This document shows, in pieces, positions 1 through 5,963 of a stretch of 8,920 bases of DNA. Below the pieces are notes generated by a model, which was not told the DNA's origin, made no database searches, and saw only the letters and a program-made list of their open reading frames with translations. The DNA is from Planctomycetota bacterium. GTDB taxonomy: Bacteria; Planctomycetota; UBA1135; UBA2386. The stretch lies in the NCBI GenBank assembly GCA_020425915.1, contig JAGQQZ010000337.1:1-8920 (forward strand), given 5' to 3'. A program made the translations under genes and the position numbers. The first letter of the stretch is position 1, and each line of letters begins with the position of its first letter.

Positions 1-1486
1 CGCCCTGCCGGGGACGACGTGCCAAGTGGAGGTCGTGCGGCCGAAGTCGCTCGCGATGCTCACGTCCCTCCACCTGGACCAGCGGCCCCGCGTCGGCCTC
101 GTCCCGCAACGGGATCTCTCGGTCGAGGACCCGAGCCGGAGCGACCTCAACGACGTCGGCGCGATCGGTCACATCGTCGGCCACGTCCACCACGAGGGAC
201 TCGGCTACGTGCTGACCGTGGAGGTCGATTCCCGCGCGCGACTCGGTCGATTGAGTCAGGAGTCGCCGTTCCTCGTCGCGGAGCTCGAGCGCGTCGACGA
301 CGACGATCGCCCCGCCCCACAGGCACTCCGCGACTCCGCGGCCGAGGTGCTCGGCGACTTCGACGCAACCGCGCCGACTTCGTGTGGCCCGCTCGCGGAC
401 GCGGTCGTCGCGGCCGTGACCGCGCGGTTCGCGGGTCGCCTCGCGGCACTCGACGCGATCGACCTCGACGCCCGTGCCGACCACGCCGTCGACCTCGCGC
501 GTCGTGATCGCTCCGAGCGCGCACGGGTCGCCGCGCTCGAACCACCGACCGGCAGCGACCTCCGACAATTGTGGGTTCTCGAACCAGACGCCGAGGAACG
601 CATCGAGCGCGACCTCCGCGACGGCAGGATCACCGAGCAGGAAGCCGGCTGGTTGCGCGAGTTCCGCGACGAGGGCTACGTCGTCTGGGAACGACTGGTC
701 GAGCCCGAGTTGATCGATGCACTCGTGGCCGACATCCGCGCGATCCGCGAACGGCCGGGTCATTTCGTCTCGACCGATCACAAGCGGACGCGACCGTTCC
801 GGATCACCGGCTCGGACTTCGACTCGTTCGAGAGCATCTTCGACCTCTATGTCAATCTGGAGAGTTCGCGACGGGTCTGCTTCCACCCGACGATCACGCG
901 TTTCCTGCAGATCCTGTTCGACACGCGGCCGATCGCGATGCAGCAGCTGCTGTTCCAGCGCAGCAACCAACACCTGCTGCACCAGGACACGGCGTACGTC
1001 TGCACGCGGGACGCGCTGCTGATGACGGCGACCTGGATCGCGCTCGAGGACGTGGTGCCGGGCCGCGGCGAGCTGACCTACTTCGAGCGCAGCCACAACC
1101 TGCCGCACGTCCTGTTCCGGGACGGCTCGAAGCGCTTCAACCCCGAGCTCGACGACGCGAACCGCACGATGGAGAGCCTGATCGATCGCTGCGAGGAGCA
1201 CGGCTGCACGAAGCGGGACTTCATCGCCAAGAAGGGTGACGTGTTCTTGTGGGCTGCGGACCTCGTGCACGGCAGCAACCCGCGCACGGCCCCCGAGCAC
1301 GAGACGCGCATGTCCTGCGTGACCCACTACTGCCCGGAGACGACGGAGCCGCTCTACTTCTGGTTGCGTCCCGAGCTGCGGCACGTCCAGCCGTACCGCG
1401 ACGACGCCGCGTTTGCGAGTTCGAACTACGAGCTGCCGGTCGACGGCGTCGCGCGCCCCGTATTCCTCGACTCGGAGCCGTGCTGA
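1..1486 (+). CDS. LON-domain / PhyH-type 2-oxoglutarate dioxygenase fusion (5' partial)
   Basis: The frame is open from base 2, so the true start lies upstream; the first in-window start is GTG at 26 (residue 1 here). Residues before 1 to about 95 resemble the N-terminal substrate-binding domain of Lon/COG2802 proteins: an LPG turn, a VGLVPQRD strand, DVGAIGHIV, then a strand pair ending in VAELERV. Residues 100-190 are Ala/Arg/Asp-rich and probably helical. From about 200 a complete phytanoyl-CoA dioxygenase-like domain follows. It begins ITEQEAGWLREFRDEGYVV and has a facial triad H319-x-D321 (HQD) and H415 (LVHGSNPR), with R428 as the likely 2-oxoglutarate ligand. Family knowledge: PhyH enzymes hydroxylate small molecules or lipids using Fe(II), O2 and 2-oxoglutarate. 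The substrate is unknown. An internal TTG at 569 would give a 305-residue PhyH-only protein of normal family length, so separate translation is possible. An ATP-grasp ligase starts 42 nt downstream. The PhyH assignment is strong; the LON assignment is good but made by eye. Confidence 0.85.
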   Translation, partial: ALPGTTCQVEVVRPKSLAMLTSLHLDQRPRVGLVPQRDLSVEDPSRSDLNDVGAIGHIVGHVHHEGLGYVLTVEVDSRARLGRLSQESPFLVAELERVDDDDRPAPQALRDSAAEVLGDFDATAPTSCGPLADAVVAAVTARFAGRLAALDAIDLDARADHAVDLARRDRSERARVAALEPPTGSDLRQLWVLEPDAEERIERDLRDGRITEQEAGWLREFRDEGYVVWERLVEPELIDALVADIRAIRERPGHFVSTDHKRTRPFRITGSDFDSFESIFDLYVNLESSRRVCFHPTITRFLQILFDTRPIAMQQLLFQRSNQHLLHQDTAYVCTRDALLMTATWIALEDVVPGRGELTYFERSHNLPHVLFRDGSKRFNPELDDANRTMESLIDRCEEHGCTKRDFIAKKGDVFLWAADLVHGSNPRTAPEHETRMSCVTHYCPETTEPLYFWLRPELRHVQPYRDDAAFASSNYELPVDGVARPVFLDSEPC

Positions 1487-1528
1487 GACGGTTCCTGCGC
1501 GCGACGCGCGGATAAGATCGAGCCGACC

Positions 1529-2755
1529 ATGCGCCACGCCATCTTCGCCGTCCCGTTCGCCCTCGACAACACGATCAAGTTCGTCGAGATCGCAGCCCAG
1601 CTGCCCGACCTGCGACTCGGCGTCGTCTCACAGGATCCGGCGGAGAAGCTGCCCGCGGAACTGCGCAAGCGCATCGCCGCCTTCGAGCGCGTGCCGGACG
1701 CGATGGACGCCCGCCAGCTCGCGAACGCGGCGCGCAAGATCGCCAAGGGGTTCGGCGGCGAGCTCGACGCGATGTTCGGCATCCTCGAGCAACTCCAGGT
1801 CCCGCTCGCCGAGGCGCGCGCGATGCTCGGACTGCCGGGCCTGTCGGTCGAAGCCGCGACGAACTTTCGTGACAAGGCGCGCATGAAGGACGTCCTGCGC
1901 GCTCACGACCTACCGTGCGCCGGCCACATGCTGGCCCGCACGGCGCAGGACGCGCTTCGATTCGGGGACGAATGCGGCTTCCCCGTCGTCGTCAAGCCGC
2001 CGGCCGGGGCGGGCGCGAAGCAGACATTCCGGGTCGACAACCGCGACGAGCTCGAGCGGGCGCTGCGCAACATGCCGCCGCGGCCGCAGCAACCGGTGTT
2101 GCTCGAGGAGTTCATGCAGGGTCGCGAGTTCTCGTTCGACTCGATGAGTCTCGGCGGTGAGCAGGTGTTCCATTCGATCTCGTGTTACTCGCCGACGCCG
2201 CTGCAGGTCATGGAGGCGCCGTGGATCCAATGGAACGTGCTCCTCCCGCGCGACATCTCCGGTGACGAGTTCGCCGCGATCCGCACCGCCGGCCCGCGAG
2301 CGCTGAAGGCGTTGGGCATGGCCAGCGGCATGACCCACATGGAGTGGTTCCAGCGCGACGACGGCTCGATCGCGATCTCGGAGGTCGCGGCCCGCCCGCC
2401 GGGAGCGCAGTTCATGACGCTGATGTCGTTCGCGCACGACTTCAACTTCTACCGCGCTTGGGCGGACGTCATGGTCGGCGGCGCTTTCACCCCGCCCGAT
2501 CGACGCTATGCCTGCGGCGCGGCCTACCTCCGCGCGCAGGGCCAGGGCCGCAAGGTGGTCGAGATCAAGGGACTCGATCGCGCCCAACAGGAACTCGGCG
2601 AACTCGTCGTCGAGGCGAAACTGCCGAAGAAGGGTACGCCGAAGTCGACGAGCTACGAGGGCGAGGGCTACGTCGTCCTGCGGCACGAGGACACCGAGGT
2701 CGTCGCGAACGGTCTGCGCCGCATCGTCGAGATCCTGCGCGTCGAGCTGGGCTGA
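1529..2755 (+). CDS. ATP-grasp domain carboxylate ligase
   Basis: This 408-residue protein has the full ATP-grasp layout. A Rossmann-like N-terminal region covers about residues 1-110 (MRHAIFAVPFALDNTIKFVE). The central ATP-binding lobe has K156 in FPVVVKPPAGAG and the hinge E193-E194 in VLLEEFMQGREFSF. The metal-binding acids are E272 (THMEWF) and E285, with R289 in ISEVAARPPGAQF. The C-terminal about 100 residues form a lid-like domain seen in carboxylate-amine ligases. Family knowledge: such enzymes activate a carboxylate as an acyl phosphate and join it to an amine, thiol or similar nucleophile. No signal peptide is visible, so it is probably cytoplasmic. The substrate cannot be read from sequence. 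ATG 1529 is chosen because it opens the first beta strand; there is no good ribosome site before it. The gene is almost coupled to the downstream phosphodiesterase (4-nt gap) and follows a 2-oxoglutarate oxygenase, suggesting one biosynthetic or modification pathway. Confidence 0.9.
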   Translation: MRHAIFAVPFALDNTIKFVEIAAQLPDLRLGVVSQDPAEKLPAELRKRIAAFERVPDAMDARQLANAARKIAKGFGGELDAMFGILEQLQVPLAEARAMLGLPGLSVEAATNFRDKARMKDVLRAHDLPCAGHMLARTAQDALRFGDECGFPVVVKPPAGAGAKQTFRVDNRDELERALRNMPPRPQQPVLLEEFMQGREFSFDSMSLGGEQVFHSISCYSPTPLQVMEAPWIQWNVLLPRDISGDEFAAIRTAGPRALKALGMASGMTHMEWFQRDDGSIAISEVAARPPGAQFMTLMSFAHDFNFYRAWADVMVGGAFTPPDRRYACGAAYLRAQGQGRKVVEIKGLDRAQQELGELVVEAKLPKKGTPKSTSYEGEGYVVLRHEDTEVVANGLRRIVEILRVELG

Positions 2756-2759
2756 TCAC

Positions 2760-3548
2760 GTGCCGCGGCGTCCGCTGGAGATCCGACTCGATCAGCTCGC
2801 CGCGAACCGGCCGATCGTCACGGCCCACCGCGGCGATCCGGTGGCGTTCCCCGAGAACACCGAAGCCGCGTTCCGCGCCGCCGCGTCGCTCGGCGCCGAG
2901 ATCATCGAGTTCGACATCCGCGAGACCCGTGACGCCGCGTTCGTCTGCATCCACGACGCCACGTTCGATCGCACGACCGACAGCGCCGCCAAGTTCGGGC
3001 GCGCCGCCGTCCGCGTCGACGAATCGTCGCTCGCCGACGCGCGAACGCTCGACGCCGGCGCGGGTGAGCCGGTCCCCGAGCTGCGATCCGCGATCGCGAG
3101 CATGCACCCCGCGATCCCGATGATCGAGCGCAAAGGCGGGTCGGCGCGCGAGCTGGTGGAGCTGCTCCGTAGCCACGACCTCGTCGACGACGTGTTCGTC
3201 CAGTCGTTCGACTGGGAGTGGGTCGCCGAAGTGCGCAAGCTCGCTCCCGAACTCGCGATCGGCCTGCTCGGGGGCGACGACGACCATCCGCGATTGCTCG
3301 CCGAGGACCTCGAGACGCTGACCGCACTCGACGCGGCCTTCGTCCACTGGCAGGTCGACCGCGTCGACCAGGAACTCGTCGACGCGGTCCATGCTCGTGG
3401 CGCGAAGGTCTGCGTGTTCACCGCGAACACCGACGACGAGTTCGAGCGTCTGACCGCGCTCGGCGTCGACGCGATCACGACGAACCACCCGGCGCGCCTC
3501 ATCGAGTTCCGCTCGGCGCGGGCCGGCGAGCAACCGCGATCGGGCTGA
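2760..3548 (+). CDS. Glycerophosphodiester phosphodiesterase (GDPD family)
   Basis: This 262-residue TIM-barrel phosphodiesterase has all the usual GDPD signatures: H23-R24-G in TAHRGDPVAFPENT, the metal ligands E50 and D52 in IEFDIRE, H65 in CIHDATFDRTTD, and E123/K125 in MIERKGG. The C-terminal NTDDEFERLTALGVDAITTNHP motif is also typical. Family knowledge: these enzymes hydrolyse glycerophosphodiesters to glycerol-3-phosphate and an alcohol; some act on lysophospholipids or other phosphodiesters. No signal peptide is present, so it resembles the cytoplasmic type. The frame is open well upstream inside the ATP-grasp gene, but GTG 2760 is the sensible start: it lies 4 nt after that gene's stop and about 20 residues before the HRG motif, as expected. 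The tight spacing suggests co-transcription and translational coupling with the ATP-grasp ligase. It converges with the CPBP gene, with 36 nt between them. Confidence 0.93.
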   Translation: MPRRPLEIRLDQLAANRPIVTAHRGDPVAFPENTEAAFRAAASLGAEIIEFDIRETRDAAFVCIHDATFDRTTDSAAKFGRAAVRVDESSLADARTLDAGAGEPVPELRSAIASMHPAIPMIERKGGSARELVELLRSHDLVDDVFVQSFDWEWVAEVRKLAPELAIGLLGGDDDHPRLLAEDLETLTALDAAFVHWQVDRVDQELVDAVHARGAKVCVFTANTDDEFERLTALGVDAITTNHPARLIEFRSARAGEQPRSG

Positions 3549-3584
3549 CCCGCGGTCGAGCGAAGGACCTGGACGCGACCGAGG

Positions 3585-3606
3585 CTACGGCGCGGCGCCG
3601 CCGTAG
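3585..3606. terminator. Palindromic hairpin at convergent gene ends
   Basis: An 8-bp perfect inverted repeat (CTACGGCG and CGCCGTAG) with a 6-nt loop lies between the convergent GDPD and CPBP genes and includes the CPBP stop codon. Being symmetrical, it could act on transcripts from either side. No T-tract follows on either strand, so it is not a textbook intrinsic terminator. It also encodes the last residues (GGAAP) of the CPBP protein, so coding constraint could explain part of it. Confidence 0.35.
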
Positions 3607-4268
3607 AAGTAGCGCCCGAGCCCGACCGTGAAGATGCAGCAACCGTACAGCGCGTGCTCGTACCACACGAGCCGAAGCGACTTGGTGCGCAGGTAGGTCC
3701 AACCGAACAGCAGACCGCCCGCGAACGAGAGCCCGACCGAGACCATGCTGCCGAACGCGATGTGCACCCAGCCGAACACCAGCGACGAGACGATCAACAT
3801 CGCGGCAGGTGACGGCAGCATCTGCGCGTAGCGGTGGAAGAAGAACACGCGGAACACGACTTCCTGCGGTAGCACCGAGAACGTCGGGTAGACGACCATC
3901 ACGAACGCCCAGACGCCCGGTCGCTCGGACGGGAATCGCACGAACTCGTGTGGCAGCAGCAACGCGGTGCCTGCCGCGAGCACGGCAGCCCCGACGACGA
4001 ACAGGCCGGTGACGCGCAGGAGTTCGCCGCCGCCGAATCGCGCCCGCCAGCGCGCGCGGATCCGGAACCGCCGATCGCGGTACAGCAGCACGCTGATGAT
4101 CGCCGCGAACACGAGGATCGAAGGGACGATCGGCGGACGCAACGACGTGGATCGCGCCCACCAGAACACCGCCGGTCCGATGACGAACAGGATCAGGAAC
4201 TCCGGCAGGCAGGCGAATCGCCTGCGGGAGTCCGATCGCTCCGTCAGGTGGTCGGTGGTCGCAGTCAC
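3585..4268 (-). CDS. CPBP-family intramembrane protease-like membrane protein
   Basis: This polytopic membrane protein is about 227 residues with the GTG start at 4268. Hydrophobic segments lie at about 24-38, 47-63, 83-106, 120-144, 155-173, 175-195 and 200-218. CPBP (Rce1-like, formerly abortive-infection) motifs are present: motif 1 reads Q135-E136-V-V-F-R140 followed by VFFFHRY, motif 2 has H169 (FGWVHIAF), and motif 3 has H205 (WYEHALYG). The first Glu of the family's EExxxR motif is Gln here. The frame extends upstream to 4496, but that part is Arg/Pro-rich and would overlap the lipoprotein gene by about 120 nt, so I start at GTG 4268, just before the charged segment preceding the first membrane helix. 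Family knowledge: CPBP proteins are membrane glutamic proteases or bacteriocin-immunity-type proteins. It lies downstream of the lipoprotein on the same strand, probably in one transcript. The family call is firm; the start and activity are less so. Confidence 0.85.
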   Translation of the reverse strand: MTATTDHLTERSDSRRRFACLPEFLILFVIGPAVFWWARSTSLRPPIVPSILVFAAIISVLLYRDRRFRIRARWRARFGGGELLRVTGLFVVGAAVLAAGTALLLPHEFVRFPSERPGVWAFVMVVYPTFSVLPQEVVFRVFFFHRYAQMLPSPAAMLIVSSLVFGWVHIAFGSMVSVGLSFAGGLLFGWTYLRTKSLRLVWYEHALYGCCIFTVGLGRYFYGGAAP

Positions 4269-4375
4269 AGGGCCGAACAGTTGATCGTCACGCGGCAGGC
4301 GGGAGCTGAACGCGCGATGGCTCGGACCCGCAGGCGCGCCTCCAAGGGCGTTCCGGGCGCGTTCCGCGGACGGGG
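4269..4375. other. Intergenic spacer between lipoprotein and CPBP genes
   Basis: These 107 nt separate two minus-strand genes. I see no RNA gene, strong promoter or clear terminator. The only pattern is a short direct repeat, GCGTTCCG twice, around 4349-4368. The open frame running through it in the CPBP phase is Arg/Pro/Ala-rich and looks non-coding. Confidence 0.5.
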
Positions 4376-4942
4376 CTACGGCGACTCGATCGGACGCAGC
4401 CGATCGAGCAGCGCCTCCATCGCGCGCCGGATCCGAGCGCGACGGGTCTCCGTGTCGAGATCGGGGTGGATGTGCGCCTGCACGGTGCCACGCCACAGCA
4501 GCTTGCGAGTCCGCGGTTCGACGACGTCGAGCACCAGCGTGCCTTCGTCGAACTCCCGTGCCCCGTCGACCAACAGCGAACCCGACTCGACGCCGTTGTG
4601 GCGGCTGACGCCCTGGTCGTCGATCCGCCGGTCGATCGACGCCGAGATCGCGACGAGGACGTCGGCATCCGGCCGAGCCGTCGGCTGGAGGCCACGGCGT
4701 CCGAACGCCTCCTCGAGCTCACGGATCAGCGTCGCGCCGAGCTCGCGGTCGAAGCGTTCGTCGACGGCGATGTACGACGATCGCATCCATCGAAACGTGC
4801 CCCAGCGCGGCAACTGTTCCCCGGGGTCACCCACCGACGAGACCTCGTAGCTGGGCGGTTCCGGGTCCGCCTTGGTCCCGGCACACGACGAACCCGTGAG
4901 CACGAGCAACACCGTGGAGATCGATGTCCGCGAGATCCGCAT
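4376..4942 (-). CDS. DUF4136-like putative lipoprotein
   Basis: This 188-residue protein has a short N-terminal export signal (MRISR, then a hydrophobic stretch) and a Cys at residue 20 in LVLTGSSCAG. The -3 residue is Gly rather than the usual Leu, so the lipobox is imperfect. The mature part resembles DUF4136 lipoproteins: an early aromatic strand (LPRWGTFRWM, 44-53), a helix with LIRELEEAFGRRGLQPT (72-88), DADVLVAISASI (92-103), the signature EGTLVLDVVEP (133-143), LLWRGTVQA (148-156), and a final helix that pads out the family's Lys/Arg-rich end. Family knowledge: these are small envelope lipoproteins of Gram-negative bacteria with no established function. It lies 63 nt downstream of the GT-A glycosyltransferase and upstream of the CPBP gene, all on the same strand. 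ATG 4942 fits the signal sequence; no ribosome site is visible. Confidence 0.8.
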   Translation of the reverse strand: MRISRTSISTVLLVLTGSSCAGTKADPEPPSYEVSSVGDPGEQLPRWGTFRWMRSSYIAVDERFDRELGATLIRELEEAFGRRGLQPTARPDADVLVAISASIDRRIDDQGVSRHNGVESGSLLVDGAREFDEGTLVLDVVEPRTRKLLWRGTVQAHIHPDLDTETRRARIRRAMEALLDRLRPIESP

Positions 4943-4949
4943 GCCGCGC

Positions 4950-4955
4950 AGCCTA
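4950..4955 (-). promoter_or_regulatory. Possible -10 hexamer close to the lipoprotein start
   Basis: TAGGCT (TAnnnT type) read on the minus strand ends 7 nt before the lipoprotein ATG. With no ribosome site present, this spacing would suit a leaderless transcript. I see no convincing -35, so the hexamer may be chance. Confidence 0.2.
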
Positions 4956-5005
4956 CCCGCTGACGCCCGCCCGGACGCACCTCACCTCGTATTCCGTGCG
5001 CGGTG

Positions 5006-5845
5006 CTAGCGGGCGCCGACCGGCTCCGGCCGCGCACGCCACGCGTCCAACACCGGGTTGCCGGGTCCGTCGGGCCGGAACAACACCGGCGGTGGATACA
5101 CGTGCGGCGGCAACGGCACGCTGCCCTGGTCCTCCGGCGCGCGCCCGTACGTCCCGTCCCCACCGCGCACCGACGATCGTGGGTGCCACGAGAAGTGGTA
5201 GTAGTACATCCCCGGCAACCACAGCGTGTGCGGCGACGACTGGATGTAGATGTCGCCGTGCTCGACGTAGCCGTGTCGGCCCCACTCGAGGCCGTTGCCC
5301 TTCAACCCGGCCAGCGACGCGATGCGGATCGCGAAGTTGTAGCAGCCGTGATCGGTGTCGGGCTGCACGAGGTCGTGCGGACGACACGTCCCCGGCCCGG
5401 CGAAGCCCGGGTGGATCGGCTTCATGCCGATGTGTTTGACGAGCACACCGTCCGTCGGGGTGTGGTCGAGCGGGCGACCGTGGTTCTGGACCGGGTCGTG
5501 CAGCGCCGGATGGTGCTCGTGCATCGCGAGCAGTCGCCGGCAGAACGCGAGCGACTCGCCGACGTGGACCTCGTCGCCATCGAGCTTGAGGATGTGCGTC
5601 GCGCCGCGTCGACGCGCCTCGGCAAGCATCGCGTCCCGGTTCTCGACCTCGGACGGTCCGCCCCAGTTCTCGAACAGCGTCAGCTTGTCGGAGATCTGCG
5701 GCATGTCGCGCACGATCTCGACGGTTCGATCGACGGAACCGTTGTCGAACAACAGGATCTCGTCGACGTGCGGGTAGACGGACATCAGGGAGTACCAGAT
5801 CCAGTACTCCTCGTTGCGGACCATCGAGACGGCGACGAGCTTCAC
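5006..5845 (-). CDS. GT-A glycosyltransferase (family 2-like)
   Basis: This 279-residue enzyme starts with GTG at 5845. The N-terminal region is typical of GT-A transferases: VKLVAVSMVRNEEYWIWY (1-18), VDEILLFDNGSVDRTVEIV (27-45), NRDAMLAEARRRGATHILKL (69-88), then the metal-binding D89-G-D91-E. The C-terminal half is rich in His, Tyr and Trp (YYYHFSWHPRSSVRGGD) and is probably the acceptor side. Family knowledge: GT-A enzymes transfer a sugar from a nucleotide-sugar to an acceptor, using the DxD metal site. There is no signal peptide or membrane helix, so it is cytosolic or peripheral. The frame runs on upstream to 6010, but that part overlaps the divergent epimerase gene and has no family similarity. 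A GTG directly before KLVAVSMVRNEE is the natural start. Neighbours are a divergent epimerase and, downstream on the same strand, the lipoprotein. Donor and acceptor are unknown. Confidence 0.88.
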   Translation of the reverse strand: MKLVAVSMVRNEEYWIWYSLMSVYPHVDEILLFDNGSVDRTVEIVRDMPQISDKLTLFENWGGPSEVENRDAMLAEARRRGATHILKLDGDEVHVGESLAFCRRLLAMHEHHPALHDPVQNHGRPLDHTPTDGVLVKHIGMKPIHPGFAGPGTCRPHDLVQPDTDHGCYNFAIRIASLAGLKGNGLEWGRHGYVEHGDIYIQSSPHTLWLPGMYYYHFSWHPRSSVRGGDGTYGRAPEDQGSVPLPPHVYPPPVLFRPDGPGNPVLDAWRARPEPVGAR

Positions 5846-5963
5846 GACCGACTCATCGGCGCTCGCGGCGGAGACGCTTGAACCTCGCCGCCCCCGAAGC
5901 GCCGATACGAAGGGGATTCCGGCGCTGGCCTCCCGGGTTCGAATCCGCGACACTCCGCGCAAC
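5846..5963. promoter_or_regulatory. Divergent intergenic region (glycosyltransferase / epimerase)
   Basis: These 118 nt separate two divergently transcribed genes, so promoters for both are expected here. A possible -35-like TTGAAC sits at 5878-5883 on the plus strand, but no well-spaced -10 follows. The region also holds the inverted repeat at 5898-5926 and a tRNA T-arm-like sequence at 5933-5949. Neither gene has a clear ribosome site at its start. Confidence 0.5.
5898..5926. repeat. 7-bp inverted repeat, possible operator or hairpin
   Basis: AGCGCCG (5898-5904) and its exact complement CGGCGCT (5920-5926) flank a 15-nt, less GC-rich loop. The location midway between divergent starts suits an operator for a dimeric regulator or an untranslated-leader hairpin. 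In GC-rich DNA a 7-bp match can also arise by chance. Confidence 0.35.

Noticed and set aside
1910..2686. Long open frame on the minus strand opposite the ATP-grasp gene
   Set aside because: It is Arg/Asp/Glu-rich with no family motif, and lies opposite a gene with complete catalytic motifs; such shadows are routine in GC-rich DNA.
2565..3533. Long minus-strand frame opposite the GDPD gene
   Set aside because: The composition is Arg/Val/Asp shadow, and the opposite strand has all the GDPD catalytic residues.
4269..4496. N-terminal extension of the CPBP protein from an upstream ATG at 4496
   Set aside because: It is Arg/Pro/Ala-rich without hydrophobic segments and would overlap the lipoprotein gene; GTG 4268 is preferred.
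3948..4850. Plus-strand 300-codon frame across the CPBP and lipoprotein genes
   Set aside because: It reads as Arg/Ser/Pro-rich low-complexity protein, crosses two well-supported genes and has no motif.
5868..5958. A complete functional tRNA gene
   Set aside because: Only the T-loop is canonical; the acceptor, D and anticodon arms do not form, so I report it only as a possible remnant.
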